From Cohnella abietis (GTDB taxonomy: Bacteria > Bacillota > Bacilli > Paenibacillales > Paenibacillaceae), in NCBI RefSeq assembly GCF_004295585.1, contig NZ_AP019400.1, forward strand, positions 897,501 to 961,500: a DNA stretch of 64,000 bases, given 5' to 3'. Under the pieces are notes generated by a model. The model saw only the letters and a list, made by a program, of their open reading frames with translations, had not been told where the DNA came from and made no database searches. The first letter of the stretch is position 1. Each line of letters opens with the position of its first letter. Position numbers and translations under genes: made by a program. This document shows, piece by piece, positions 52,926 to 62,217 of this stretch.

Positions 52926-53079
52926 CGACAATGTAGATACAGGAAGGGCGGGGCTACAGCAGAAGGCGTACTCAAGAGAGAACAGCCTAGAAAACAGCCC
53001 CCCAAGGAGACGATTTTAGCCGCACATGTTACAATGAAGCTACTACATTATTCCGTACCAACCGACAGGATGAGCTGAA

Positions 53080-53280
53080 ATGGAACTTAACAATTGTGAT
53101 AGGTGCGGAAAACTACAGTTACAGAAGCGAGGCATCTTGTGTACAGATTGCCAGCAACTGTATTTTAACGAGTCTCGAGTCATTAAAGAATATATTAAGA
53201 TGAACCCTAGAGCTACAATGATGGATATCGTCCAGCATACCGGATTGTCTGTAAAAAGAATCAAAGAGATTATTATCTAA
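53080..53280 (+). CDS. Short YvyF-like zinc-ribbon/HTH protein
   Basis: The 66-residue protein starts MELNNCDRCGKLQLQKRGILCTDC, a two-CxxC zinc ribbon, followed by a helix-turn-helix-like region (RATMMDIVQHTGLSVKRIKEIII). This is the layout of the flagellar-operon protein YvyF, but it is about half the family's usual length (about 140) and no flagellar gene is in view. ATG 53080 follows AGGATGAG. It could be a DNA/RNA-binding regulator. Confidence 0.65.
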   Translation: MELNNCDRCGKLQLQKRGILCTDCQQLYFNESRVIKEYIKMNPRATMMDIVQHTGLSVKRIKEIII

Positions 53281-53322
53281 TCATAATTGTGAATTGTGTA
53301 ATTTTTATTGCGTGATATAATT

Positions 53323-53340
53323 AGACCAACCGGTCGGTCT
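53323..53340 (+). promoter_or_regulatory. TetR operator, copy 1
   Basis: AGACCAACCGGTCGGTCT is a near-perfect palindrome ending 13 bases before the TetR start; a related site lies before the MFS gene at 53996. Confidence 0.75.
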
Positions 53341-53353
53341 ATGGGGGTGCGTG

Positions 53354-53962
53354 ATGGCTAGAGGACGCTCTGACGGCGAAGAAACTAAAAGACGTATAAC
53401 GGATAAAGCGAAGCAGCTATTTATACAAAAAGGCTATGCAGCTGTAACGATGAACGAGGTTTGTGAGGCAGCAGCGGTTAGTAAAGGTAGCCTATACCAC
53501 CACTTCTCTAGTAAGGATGAGCTCCTGCTACAGGTGTCGGAAGAGGACGCGGAGCAATGGATAGCAGAATGGGATCGTATACGCCAGCGGCTAACCACAA
53601 CAGAAGAACAATTGTATGCCCTTGCTGAGCATTATGCGAATGATTTTCAGAATCCGTTGGTTAAGGCTCTAGAGGAATTTTCTCGAAGTCGCGTCATTAC
53701 GGATGATGTTTTTGAGCGTTTGCTGAAGGTAAGTGAGAATACATCGCTAGCTTGTCGTGATGTTCTCCGAGAGGGGATGGAGCAGGGGGAGCTTATTGCT
53801 GGGGACCTCGATAGGCTCGTTATTATTGTAAGCAGTGTGTTCGAGGGATTATCCAAGCTATATTATATAGATAATCGCGAAACAGCTGAGAAGCAGATTT
53901 GGGTAAGTGAATTTTATCGGGATGCAGTAAATCTTTTGTTGAATGGAATCCGCGCCAAGTGA
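53354..53962 (+). CDS. TetR-family regulator
   Basis: The 202-residue protein has an N-terminal HTH at about 12-60: TKRRITDKAKQLFIQKGYAAVTMNEVCEAAAVSKGSLYHHFSSKDELLLQV, the TetR signature. The C-terminal ligand domain is helical and divergent. ATG 53354 is chosen over GTG 53351; GGGGGTG is upstream. The palindromes before this gene and before the MFS gene indicate autorepression and control of the transporter. Confidence 0.93.
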   Translation: MARGRSDGEETKRRITDKAKQLFIQKGYAAVTMNEVCEAAAVSKGSLYHHFSSKDELLLQVSEEDAEQWIAEWDRIRQRLTTTEEQLYALAEHYANDFQNPLVKALEEFSRSRVITDDVFERLLKVSENTSLACRDVLREGMEQGELIAGDLDRLVIIVSSVFEGLSKLYYIDNRETAEKQIWVSEFYRDAVNLLLNGIRAK

Positions 53963-53984
53963 TGAGCATGTGGCGCTTTTTTTT
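53952..53984 (+). terminator. Terminator after TetR gene
   Basis: GCGCCA and TGGCGC form a 6-bp stem with a 13-nt loop and are followed by eight T. The MFS gene therefore probably has its own operator-controlled promoter. Confidence 0.75.
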
Positions 53985-53995
53985 GCAAATTAATT

Positions 53996-54013
53996 AGACC
54001 GGATGGTCGGTCT
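53996..54013 (+). promoter_or_regulatory. TetR operator, copy 2
   Basis: AGACCGGATGGTCGGTCT shares 15 of 18 bases with the copy at 53323 and lies 16 bases before the MFS start. Confidence 0.72.
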
Positions 54014-54029
54014 AGACGGAGGGCGTCAA

Positions 54030-55244
54030 GTGTTACTAAAAAACCGAATATTCCGCATCATCCTCGCTTCCGATATTATACAGCAGTCGGCAATATGGAT
54101 ACGTAATATGGCTTTGCTGTTCTTTATAATGGAGCAGACGAATGGGAATCCAATGGCAATATCACTGCTAACTATACTTGAGTACGCGCCTATATTCGTT
54201 TTTTCTATTATTGGTGGGCTGTTAGCTGACAGATGGAATCCGAAAAAAACAATGATTGCAGGAGACTTGCTTAGCGCAGCGTCTATCGCTGTCATCATCC
54301 TGTTGGTGGAGAGTAGCTGGTGGCAGGCTGTTTATGGTGCAGTGTTCGTATCGGCAATACTAAGTCAATTTTCCCAGCCATCGTCGGCTAAAATGTTCAA
54401 AAGCCACATCCCAGAAGAGGATGTTCCAAGCGCCATCGGGATTACGCAAAGCATGTCATCTTTGTTCATCATATTAGGACCCATTCTAGGAACTACAATC
54501 TATCAATGGGCAGGCTTGTCAGCTTCTCTCATTGTGCTTCCAGTATTATTTCTAATTTCTGCTGCCATTTTATCGTTCCTGCCTAAAGAGGTAGTAGTAG
54601 CAGAGAAAACAAAGTCTACGTTCCGTGCAGATTTGTCCGCAGGACTCCAGTTTGTTAACTCTGAGAAAAGCCTCAAGAAGTTGTTCCTTATCTTTTCTGT
54701 CATTGGCTTGGCAGCCGGTTTGGTGCAGCCGCTCGAAATTTTCATTGTGACAGAGAGGTTAGGATTGTCCAAGGAGCACTTGCAATGGTTTGTAGCTGCA
54801 GACGGAATCGGGCTGCTCATAGGGGCATTAATAACAGTGGTATTCACTGGCTTGTTAAGCTTGAGATATTTGTTCCCGGTCGCAGTATTTTTCCTTGGAG
54901 TTACTTTTGCTGTTGAAGCACTATCTGTGTGGCCCATACTAACAGGTGTATTCCGCTTCGCCAATGGCATCCTGCTGGCTATTGTTAATACGGCGGTGGG
55001 TAGCTACATTATCACCAAAATACCGACTGAGATGGTTGGAAGGGTAAATGGAATATTCACACCGATATCCATGGCTGCTTTATTGCTCGGAACATCATCA
55101 GCGGGTGTATTAGCTCAAATGTTGGGTATTCTCCCTGTTTATATAATGGCGGCTGTCATTTGTTGGATTGTCATAGGGCCTTCATTTAAGCTGCATTTTC
55201 AGAAAGACACAAAAAATGAATTAACTAACGGTGTTAATATTTAA
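54030..55244 (+). CDS. MFS efflux transporter (EntS-like), TetR-controlled
   Basis: The 404-residue protein has ten to twelve membrane segments. IFRIILASDIIQQSAIWIRNMALLFFIMEQTNGNP, SIIGGLLADRWNPKKTM and SSAKMFKSHIPEEDVPSAIGITQSMSS match the EntS/enterobactin-exporter-like MFS branch (DUF1295-free, 'MFS_3' type), which exports drugs, macrolides or siderophores. GTG 54030 with GGAGGG upstream is chosen; the longer frame begins inside the operator. The TetR-operator arrangement supports inducible efflux. Confidence 0.88.
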   Translation: MLLKNRIFRIILASDIIQQSAIWIRNMALLFFIMEQTNGNPMAISLLTILEYAPIFVFSIIGGLLADRWNPKKTMIAGDLLSAASIAVIILLVESSWWQAVYGAVFVSAILSQFSQPSSAKMFKSHIPEEDVPSAIGITQSMSSLFIILGPILGTTIYQWAGLSASLIVLPVLFLISAAILSFLPKEVVVAEKTKSTFRADLSAGLQFVNSEKSLKKLFLIFSVIGLAAGLVQPLEIFIVTERLGLSKEHLQWFVAADGIGLLIGALITVVFTGLLSLRYLFPVAVFFLGVTFAVEALSVWPILTGVFRFANGILLAIVNTAVGSYIITKIPTEMVGRVNGIFTPISMAALLLGTSSAGVLAQMLGILPVYIMAAVICWIVIGPSFKLHFQKDTKNELTNGVNI

Positions 55245-55339
55245 CAGGGAAATTGTTACTTTAGCGTTGAGGCCACTAAATAGCGTATAATGCCTTAAGT
55301 CAAAAAAGAGGTTACACATACAACAAGAGGAGTGCGCCC

Positions 55340-55537
55340 ATGAGCAATACGCTAAAGGTTCAAGATCTTATCAACTTGTTACTTGCCATGAATCCTCGGG
55401 CTGACGTATTTCGGTATACCGAAAATGGGGAATATCGACCGTTAGTAGCCGATGAAGTCCAAGAAATATATGCACCTGAAGAGCTTGCCAAAACTGTGGC
55501 ACATATTGGCGGCCCTAATGAGGAATACCATAAATAG
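55340..55537 (+). CDS. Small hypothetical protein upstream of cyclophilin
   Basis: The 65-residue polar protein (SNTLKVQDLINLLLAMNPRADVFRYTENGEYRPLVADEV) has no membrane segment and no known motif. ATG 55340 follows AAGAGGAG. It is 17 bases before the cyclophilin gene and likely co-transcribed. Confidence 0.65.
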   Translation: MSNTLKVQDLINLLLAMNPRADVFRYTENGEYRPLVADEVQEIYAPEELAKTVAHIGGPNEEYHK

Positions 55538-55554
55538 TCAGCGAGGATAAGCAG

Positions 55555-55986
55555 ATGAAAAAGGGTTCGATCACGCTCGAGAATGGACAAGTTGTGGTTA
55601 TGGAATTGTTCGACCAAGATGCTCCCGGAACCGTAGCTAATTTCGAAAAGCTTGCGAATAAGGGCTTTTACAACGGACTGACCTTTCATCGCGTTGTTCG
55701 AGGCTTCGTGGCTCAGGGCGGCTGTCCAGACGGAACCGGTCGAGGTGGTACTGACAAGATTCCTTGTGAAACGGAAAATAATCCTCACAAGCACGTTCGG
55801 GGAATCATTTCTATGGCTCATTTTGGGACGAACACGGGAAGCTGTCAGTTTTTCATCTCGTATGCAGAGTTTGATTATTTGGATGGTCGCCATACTGTCT
55901 TTGGTAGGGTAATTTCAGGCATGGAGCATGTAGATGCACTGAAGCGCGGCGACAAAATGCTTGAGGTTAAGGTATGGAACGAATAA
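55555..55986 (+). CDS. ppiB: Peptidyl-prolyl cis-trans isomerase, cyclophilin type
   Basis: The 143-residue cytoplasmic cyclophilin has FHRVVRGFVAQGGCPDGTGRGG (catalytic Arg and Gln region), GIISMAHFGTNTGSCQFFISYAEFDYLDGRHTVFGRV, and the C-terminal strand VKVWNE. It is shorter than the E. coli enzymes but equal to B. subtilis PpiB. The Met in SMAH replaces the usual Ser/Met-Ala pattern acceptably. It catalyses prolyl isomerisation during protein folding. Confidence 0.93.
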   Translation: MKKGSITLENGQVVVMELFDQDAPGTVANFEKLANKGFYNGLTFHRVVRGFVAQGGCPDGTGRGGTDKIPCETENNPHKHVRGIISMAHFGTNTGSCQFFISYAEFDYLDGRHTVFGRVISGMEHVDALKRGDKMLEVKVWNE

Positions 55987-56127
55987 AGAGTGGTTCTGAA
56001 ATTGTTTCCATATGAGGAGTGCGATTAGAAAATAAGTCATATTTTGATTGATTGCAATTCCAAGTAATCCGATGTAGTATGTTCACAGGATCATGATAAG
56101 CAACTAGAGATACGGAGGGTTTAGTTT

Positions 56128-57759
56128 ATGCGTAATCGTAAAAGCGTGTTTGGAATCATTGTTGTGGTGCTGTTAACCTTGTTGGTTAGCGCATGCTCAG
56201 GAAATAACAACTCAGAATCATCCCCATCGGCTAGCCCATCAGAGTCTCAAGCTACTGGCTCGCAGCCAGCAGCTGGAGATCAGCCGAAAGATGGCGGAAA
56301 TCTTATTATCGCGGTGGGTTCAGATCCAGTCGTTCTTAACCCCCTCTATGCTGGAGATCGTGTAAGCTTAACGATTGACCAAGCATTATATGCTCCATTG
56401 TTTCAAGTAAATAGCGGTAAGAAAACTTTTTACTTGGCAGATAGCCTGACGCCTTCTGCTGATAATCTAACGTATACATTGAAGCTGAAAAGCGGACTTA
56501 CTTGGCATGATGGCGAGAAGCTCACTGCTGATGACGTAGTATTCACGATTGAGAAGATCCTTGATGAGAAGCAAAATAGCTTCCTAAGAGGTAACTTCAT
56601 AATCGGTGGCAAACCAATCCAAGCGGTTAAGGTTGATGAGACGACAGTTGACTTCAAGCTTCCACAGGTGAATCCAGCTTTCGAATCGACTTTGGTACAG
56701 ATTACACCGATTCCGAAGCACATCTTCGAGAATGAGGCGAATATTGAGAAAAGCACTAAGAACAATACACCAGTTGGCTCCGGTGCTTTCAAATTCAAAG
56801 AATACAAAACAGGTGAGTACGTTACTCTAGAGAGATTCGATAACTACTTTAGCGGCAAGCCTCATCTTGATTCGGTAACTTACCGAGTTGCTAAAGATAC
56901 GAATGCAGCTAATCTTGCGCTTCAGAGCGGCGAAATTAACATTAAATATCTAGATCCGCAAGACGTACCTACAATCCAAGCAACGAATAAATTCGAGATT
57001 CTGCCTTACAGCGAAGGTCGCTTGGGTTACGTCATGTACAATCAGAACAGTGATACAGGCTTGCTTAAGAAGAAAGAAGTAAGACAAGCTTTAGCGTATG
57101 CTTTGAACCGTGAAGAGCTCATTCAAGTTGCTTACACATCCAAAGAATATGCAGACCCGGCTAAGTCAATTTTGACTCCAGATGTATTATTCCAAACGAA
57201 TGATGTAGCTACCTTCGATAACGATGCGGAGAAGGCTAAGGAGCTCCTTAAGGCTGCTGGTGTTAAAAACCTCAAATTGCGCTTCATTGTAAAGAGCGGC
57301 GATAAAGCACAAGAAGCAATCTCGCTATACACGCAACAGAAGCTTAAAGCAATCGGTGTAGATGTTGAGCTTAAGAGCATGGATGCTTCTGCGTGGGTTG
57401 CTAAATTCATCGACCAGAAGGCAACAGATTATGAATTAGCCATTACGGGTTATATCATGAGCTTCGATCCAGATAGCTACAGCATTCTGTACACTTCCGA
57501 TGGCAGCTCTAACTATTCGCACTATGCGAACAAAGAAGTGGATGAGCTCTTCAAGCAAGGTGCAGGCGAAGCCGATGCAGCTAAGCGCGAAGCGATCTAC
57601 AAGAAGATTCAAGAAATTACAGCAGACGATGCAGCGATCTATCCGATTGCCTATACAAAAACGATTGTAGCCGTTGATAAGAAATACGGTGGCATCGAAG
57701 AGGCTGTCTTGAAGCCTGTTGTTATATTCGAAGACTTGTCCAAACTTTACCTGAAATAA
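56128..57759 (+). CDS. Oligopeptide ABC transporter substrate-binding lipoprotein
   Basis: The 543-residue protein has a lipobox (LLVSACSG), a Ser-rich linker, and the SBP_bac_5 domain: LIIAVGSDPVVLNPLYAGDRVS, GLTWHDGEKLTADDVVFTIEKILDE, VGSGAFKFKEYKTGEYVTLERFDNYF and VRQALAYALNREELI. It binds peptides (or possibly nickel/opine-type ligands) and hands them to the permeases downstream. ATG 56128 follows GGAGGG. A terminator hairpin after it probably allows higher expression than the permeases. Confidence 0.92.
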   Translation: MRNRKSVFGIIVVVLLTLLVSACSGNNNSESSPSASPSESQATGSQPAAGDQPKDGGNLIIAVGSDPVVLNPLYAGDRVSLTIDQALYAPLFQVNSGKKTFYLADSLTPSADNLTYTLKLKSGLTWHDGEKLTADDVVFTIEKILDEKQNSFLRGNFIIGGKPIQAVKVDETTVDFKLPQVNPAFESTLVQITPIPKHIFENEANIEKSTKNNTPVGSGAFKFKEYKTGEYVTLERFDNYFSGKPHLDSVTYRVAKDTNAANLALQSGEINIKYLDPQDVPTIQATNKFEILPYSEGRLGYVMYNQNSDTGLLKKKEVRQALAYALNREELIQVAYTSKEYADPAKSILTPDVLFQTNDVATFDNDAEKAKELLKAAGVKNLKLRFIVKSGDKAQEAISLYTQQKLKAIGVDVELKSMDASAWVAKFIDQKATDYELAITGYIMSFDPDSYSILYTSDGSSNYSHYANKEVDELFKQGAGEADAAKREAIYKKIQEITADDAAIYPIAYTKTIVAVDKKYGGIEEAVLKPVVIFEDLSKLYLK

Positions 57760-57772
57760 GAAGCGGGCAAAA

Positions 57773-57802
57773 AATAAGCTGGAAAGTTCAGCTTATTTTT
57801 TT
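57773..57802 (+). terminator. Read-through terminator inside the opp-type operon
   Basis: AATAAGCTG and CAGCTTATT form a perfect 9-bp stem with a 7-nt loop followed by TTTTTTT. Confidence 0.82.
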
Positions 57803-57846
57803 GTCGAGATACGGATAGATTCAGAAACAGCTGGGAGAAGAAGCGT

Positions 57847-58797
57847 ATGAGACAACTCATCGTCAGAAGATTATTGCAAACCGTGCCATTGCTGATCTTT
57901 GTTTCAATAGCATGCTTTGCCATGATTAAGCTGGCGCCAGGAGATCCTGTGCTTTCCTTCGTTACGCCGAATATGCATGCAGAGGATATCGAACGCATCC
58001 GGCATAACCTAGGCTTAGATAAGCCAGGCTATGTCCAATATTTTATTTGGATTAAAGAAACCTTGTCAGGGAATTTGGGCTATTCTCTTATTAATCATAA
58101 GCCCGTTTTAGGACAGATTATGGAGAGACTACCTGCTACCGCTGGTTTGATGGGTGCTTCAATTGGATTAGCCGTTCTGCTAGCTATTCCTCTTGGGTTA
58201 GTGGCAGGAGCCAATCGTAATCGTTGGATCGATAAGCTAATTAATCTCTTTTCCTACATCGGCATTTCGGTTCCCTTGTTCTGGCTTGCTATATTGCTCA
58301 TGTATTTTTTCTCAATAAAGCTTCAATGGCTGCCTAGCATGGGAATGCGAACGATTGGGGTTAACTCCACAATAGACGTTATTAAGCATGGTATCTTACC
58401 ATGTACAGTTCTTGCCTTCGGATTTCTGGCGATATATGTTCGATATATTCGTTCAAGCACGATTGGACAGCTTAAAGAGGATTATGTGCAAATTCAGTAT
58501 GCTTTCGGTTCAACGAAAAGGACCATCCTGTTCAGACACGTGCTGAAGCATGTGTTGCTACCGGTCATCACATTGCTCGGATTGTCTTTAGCTGAGCTTG
58601 TGGCCGGTGCTATTGTAACGGAAACGGTGTTCTCATGGCCGGGGATCGGCTCCCTTGGTATGACAGCTGTGAAAGGTATGGATTACCCCGTTATCATGGG
58701 AATTACGCTGTTCTCTTCCGTCATGCTGATCGTCGGTAATCTGTTAGCCGATATTCTGTACGGCATAACTGATCCGAGAATCAAAACAACGAGGTGA
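57847..58797 (+). CDS. Oligopeptide ABC transporter permease (OppB/DppB type)
   Basis: The 316-residue protein has six membrane segments, the DppB-type N-terminus (VRRLLQTVPLLIFVSIACFAMIKLAPGDPV), and the EAA loop for ATPase contact near 230 (IQYAFGSTKRTILFRHVLKHVLLPVI). It is one half of the import channel. ATG 57847 follows GGGAGAAG. Four bases separate it from the next permease. Confidence 0.94.
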   Translation: MRQLIVRRLLQTVPLLIFVSIACFAMIKLAPGDPVLSFVTPNMHAEDIERIRHNLGLDKPGYVQYFIWIKETLSGNLGYSLINHKPVLGQIMERLPATAGLMGASIGLAVLLAIPLGLVAGANRNRWIDKLINLFSYIGISVPLFWLAILLMYFFSIKLQWLPSMGMRTIGVNSTIDVIKHGILPCTVLAFGFLAIYVRYIRSSTIGQLKEDYVQIQYAFGSTKRTILFRHVLKHVLLPVITLLGLSLAELVAGAIVTETVFSWPGIGSLGMTAVKGMDYPVIMGITLFSSVMLIVGNLLADILYGITDPRIKTTR

Positions 58798-58801
58798 TCA
58801 C

Positions 58802-59647
58802 ATGAATCGGAGTAAATGGCGTAGTGTCGGCAACGAGCTATTATCGAACGGGCTAGGAATTGCGGGTGTCGTTATCTTAGTCGTATTTACGCTAGCTGCG
58901 GCCTTAGCTTTCCTGTCCCCTCAGGATCCGAATGCCCTAAATGTTATGGAGCGTCTGAAGCCGCCTAGTGCAGGACATTGGTTCGGCACGGATGACTACG
59001 GCCGGGACTATTTCACAAGGGCTCTCTATGGCGGGAGAGTATCGCTTATGGTTGGGTTTTCTTCCATGATACTTGCTACTGGAATCGGAGTGGCAGTTGG
59101 GGTAATCAGCGGTTATTTCGGAGGACTTATTGATAACCTGCTTATGCGTTTCTTAGAAGTTGTAATGTCTATTCCGTCCTTTCTTATTCTGCTGCTGCTC
59201 AGTGTATTTCTGAAGCCGAGCGTTGGCAATATTATCGTTATTATTTCACTCTTGATGTGGATGAACATTGCACGGATTATCCGGGCCGAGACGATGTCGC
59301 TGAAAGAGCGGGAATATGTTCTCTATGCAAAGGCTTCGGGCCAAGGGGCTTTCGGCATTATTGGCCGTCATATTCTACCTAACCTGATGCCTGTCGTCAT
59401 CGTAGGCGCAACTAATAATATTGCATCTGCGATTATGATGGAATCTTCCTTGAGCTTTCTTGGCTTTGGTGTGCAAGCTCCTAATGCAACTTGGGGTAGC
59501 ATGCTTAACAATGCGCAGGGCTATATCGCGCAGGCTCCTTATCTGGCTTTGTTTCCCGGCTTGTTCATCCTATTGACGGTACTTAGCTTTAACGTTCTGG
59601 GTGATATCCTACGCGTAGGCTTTGAGCCGAAATTGATTCGAAGGTAG
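58802..59647 (+). CDS. Oligopeptide ABC transporter permease (OppC/DppC type)
   Basis: The 281-residue protein has six membrane segments, HWFGTDDYGRDYFTRALYGGRVSLMVGF near 58, and the EAA loop REYVLYAKASGQGAFGIIGRHILPNLMP near 175-200, typical of DppC. It is the second channel half. It starts four bases after OppB-type stop (AGGTGATCAC upstream). Confidence 0.94.
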   Translation: MNRSKWRSVGNELLSNGLGIAGVVILVVFTLAAALAFLSPQDPNALNVMERLKPPSAGHWFGTDDYGRDYFTRALYGGRVSLMVGFSSMILATGIGVAVGVISGYFGGLIDNLLMRFLEVVMSIPSFLILLLLSVFLKPSVGNIIVIISLLMWMNIARIIRAETMSLKEREYVLYAKASGQGAFGIIGRHILPNLMPVVIVGATNNIASAIMMESSLSFLGFGVQAPNATWGSMLNNAQGYIAQAPYLALFPGLFILLTVLSFNVLGDILRVGFEPKLIRR

Positions 59648-59693
59648 TCCGGTGGCAATAGTAACAGTAAGGTGCTAAGGAGTGAATAAGAAA

Positions 59694-60680
59694 ATGACAG
59701 AACGGTTGCTAACTGTTGAGGAACTTAAAGTATCTTTCTACACCCGGAGCGGCGAGAATCAAGCGGTCCGCGGGATTAGCTTTCATATCGATGCTGGGGA
59801 AACGCTTGGAATTGTCGGAGAATCGGGTAGCGGCAAGAGTGTAACTGCTAAGGCCATTCTGGGCTTAATCCCTCCTCCCGGCAAAATCATAAGTGGAGAT
59901 ATTAACTATAGAGGAAAAAGCTTGTCCGGAATAGCCGAGAAAAAGTGGCGAGAGATTCGGGGTAATCAACTGGCGATGGTGTTTCAGGATCCCATGACGT
60001 CGCTTAACCCGGTAAAGAAAATCGGCGCACAAATGACGGAGGTTATCCGTAGACATCGGGGCTTAAGCAAAAGCGAGGCACTTAAAGAGGCTATTGAAGG
60101 CCTGCGAGAGGTTGGCATTACGGAGCCCGAGCGCCGCGTTGACCAGTATCCGCACGAATTCAGCGGAGGCATGAGGCAAAGGGTCATGATTGCCATGGCC
60201 CTTTCCTGCAAGCCGGAGCTGCTTATCGCTGATGAGCCTACTACTGCTTTGGATGTGACTATACAAGCTCAGATTCTTGATCTTCTCAAGGAGCTAAAGA
60301 AGAACTCCAATACAGCTGTTGCACTCATCACTCATGATCTGGGTGTAGTTGCACAGGTATGTACCCGTGTCATTGTTATGTACGGAGGAATGATTATGGA
60401 GGAAGGGGCAGTGGAGGACATCTTCTACCGCCCTGGACATCCGTACACTCAAGGGCTTCTACGCTCTGTGCCTAAACGGGGAGGCGGGTCCCGTGAGCGG
60501 CTAATTCCGATCGAAGGGACACCGCCTGACCTGCTTGATCCACCTCCAGGCTGTCCTTTCATGGAGCGTTGTCCGCATGCGTTCGCAAAATGTGTGGAAC
60601 GTCCACCGATGTTCGAGGTTGGTCCGGGTCAACGTGCGATGTGCTGGTTGTTGGATAACGGAGGTGATTCCGGTGAGTGA
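59694..60680 (+). CDS. Oligopeptide ABC transporter ATPase (OppD/DppD type)
   Basis: The 328-residue ATPase has Walker A GESGSGKS, the Q-loop FQDPMTSLNPVKKIG, signature FSGGMRQRVMIAMALS, Walker B LLIADEPTTALD, and the C-terminal oligo_HPY region with four Cys (PPGCPFMERCPHAFAKCVERPP) for an Fe-S cluster. ATG 59694 is chosen because the frame's GTG 59682 overlaps the AAGGAG site. The next gene starts eight bases before its stop. Confidence 0.95.
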   Translation: MTERLLTVEELKVSFYTRSGENQAVRGISFHIDAGETLGIVGESGSGKSVTAKAILGLIPPPGKIISGDINYRGKSLSGIAEKKWREIRGNQLAMVFQDPMTSLNPVKKIGAQMTEVIRRHRGLSKSEALKEAIEGLREVGITEPERRVDQYPHEFSGGMRQRVMIAMALSCKPELLIADEPTTALDVTIQAQILDLLKELKKNSNTAVALITHDLGVVAQVCTRVIVMYGGMIMEEGAVEDIFYRPGHPYTQGLLRSVPKRGGGSRERLIPIEGTPPDLLDPPPGCPFMERCPHAFAKCVERPPMFEVGPGQRAMCWLLDNGGDSGE

Positions 60681-61599
60681 GCTCAAGAGTAAAAGCGATG
60701 TACTCGTAGACGTTAGAAATTTGAAAAAGCATTTTTCCAAAGGTAAAGACATATGGGGACGCCATACTCAGGTGCTTAAAGCTGTAGACGGAGTCAGCTT
60801 CCAGATTCGCCAAGGTGAGACATTCGGCCTGGTAGGGGAATCAGGAAGCGGCAAGTCCACGGTAGGTCGTTGCCTTATTCGATTATATGATTATACTGAT
60901 GGTGAGGTTTACTTCGACGGACATAATCTATCGAAGCTTGGCGAGAAGCAGCTTAAGCCTTTTCGCAGTCGTATTCAGACTATTTTCCAGGATCCGTACT
61001 CCTCTCTAAATCCAGGCATGAATGTGCTTGAGCTGATTGGGGAGCCCATGGATATTCATGGTGTATTCAAGGGAGACGAGCGTAAGGACGCGGTTGCTGA
61101 GCTTCTGAAAAAGGTAGGGCTCAAGAGCGAGCATCTGTATCGCTATCCTCATGAATTCAGTGGGGGGCAGCGCCAGCGTATCTCCATCGCGAGAGCGTTA
61201 TCGGTTAGACCGGAGTTCGTTGTATGTGACGAGCCGATCTCTGCTCTAGACGTATCCGTGCAGGCTCAGGTCGTTAATATGCTGGAGGATTTGCAGAAAG
61301 AATTCGGACTTACGTACTTGTTCATCGCTCATGATTTGTCTATGGTGCGGCATATTTCTGACCGGATTGGCGTTATGTATGGTGGGCGGCTTGTCGAAGT
61401 TGCGCCTAGCGATGAATTGTATGAGAATCCACTGCATCCTTATACACAGGCACTTTTATCCGCTATTCCAGTACCCGATCCTCGTGTAGCAAGTCAACGA
61501 ATATTAGTGAATAATAAGATTGAGGATTATGGGTCAGGTAGTGATGAAGCAGCCCAGCTACGCGAAGTAAGTCCAGGTCATTTTGTTGCAGGCCACTAA
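60673..61599 (+). CDS. Oligopeptide ABC transporter ATPase (OppF/DppF type)
   Basis: The 308-residue ATPase has [39 protein letters not shown] and [17 protein letters not shown]. The long frame reaches 60535 inside the OppD gene; GTG 60673 with GGAGGTGA upstream is the natural start and overlaps the previous stop. The Cys cluster of OppD is absent, as normal for OppF. Together these five genes form a complete peptide importer. Confidence 0.95.
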   Translation: MSELKSKSDVLVDVRNLKKHFSKGKDIWGRHTQVLKAVDGVSFQIRQGETFGLVGESGSGKSTVGRCLIRLYDYTDGEVYFDGHNLSKLGEKQLKPFRSRIQTIFQDPYSSLNPGMNVLELIGEPMDIHGVFKGDERKDAVAELLKKVGLKSEHLYRYPHEFSGGQRQRISIARALSVRPEFVVCDEPISALDVSVQAQVVNMLEDLQKEFGLTYLFIAHDLSMVRHISDRIGVMYGGRLVEVAPSDELYENPLHPYTQALLSAIPVPDPRVASQRILVNNKIEDYGSGSDEAAQLREVSPGHFVAGH

Positions 61600-61648
61600 T
61601 GGGCTAAGTAACTTATGTCATTCATTATACGAGGGAGGAAGCTGAGCA

Positions 61649-62095
61649 ATGGGAACGGCAAGCAGAGTGAAATTATCTCAAATGGACGCATTGATGGTGG
61701 AATCGTTACGCGCACTCGGTTGGACAAACGACGAGCTAGTTCGTAAAGTAAAAGCAGGCGAGCTTCCTGTAGACGAAAGTCCGTTCCACTTCAAGTATGA
61801 GCTGCTTACCGCTTTTGCTGCGGAGGAGCCAGAGGTATTCGAAGCGTCAGTCACAGAAGGCTATCAGATTAAATACAATACGGTTCGCGGCATTCGGAGC
61901 TGGATCTTGATTACATTCGGGAAAGAGCCTGAGCTATTGCTAGAGGAAGGCCAAGAAGCTGTTCACGTTAGTCTAACAGCGGAAGAAAAAGAAAAGCTAG
62001 CGAACACCTTGTCGTTCGGCTGGGCGATTAATGAAGAAGGGCAAGCATCTTCTGAAGGAGCTAGTCTGTATCGTATCGAGCCCATACAACGCTAA
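61649..62095 (+). CDS. Hypothetical protein (148 aa)
   Basis: The 148-residue protein has no signal peptide or membrane segment. It is mostly helical with a mixed C-terminus (SQMDALMVESLRALGWTNDELVRKVKAGELP and a SWILITFGKEPELL helix). ATG 61649 follows GGGAGGAAGC. It lies 50 bases after the opp operon and ends at a terminator, so it may be part of it. No family is recognised. Confidence 0.68.
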   Translation: MGTASRVKLSQMDALMVESLRALGWTNDELVRKVKAGELPVDESPFHFKYELLTAFAAEEPEVFEASVTEGYQIKYNTVRGIRSWILITFGKEPELLLEEGQEAVHVSLTAEEKEKLANTLSFGWAINEEGQASSEGASLYRIEPIQR

Positions 62096-62144
62096 GAGAT
62101 GGTAAGCCAGCTCCTCCTCTGAAGAGAGGGGCGGGGGCATAGTA

Positions 62145-62190
62145 AGAGCCTTCAATTCCCTTTTTATTAAGGGTTTTGAAGGCTCTTTTA
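62145..62190. terminator. Terminator between convergent genes
   Basis: AGAGCCTTCAA and TTGAAGGCTCT form an 11-bp perfect stem with a 20-nt loop, followed by TTTT. It separates the 61649 gene and the ParB-like gene, and can work in both directions. Confidence 0.82.
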
Positions 62191-62217
62191 GAAGACTGGC
62201 TTGGAAGCTAGAAATTT

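Noticed and set aside
52361..53005. Three overlapping minus-strand frames of 167-214 residues
   Set aside because: All three frames are open only because the 52-bp unit lacks stops; the predicted proteins repeat the same short peptides in turn and have no ribosome binding site.
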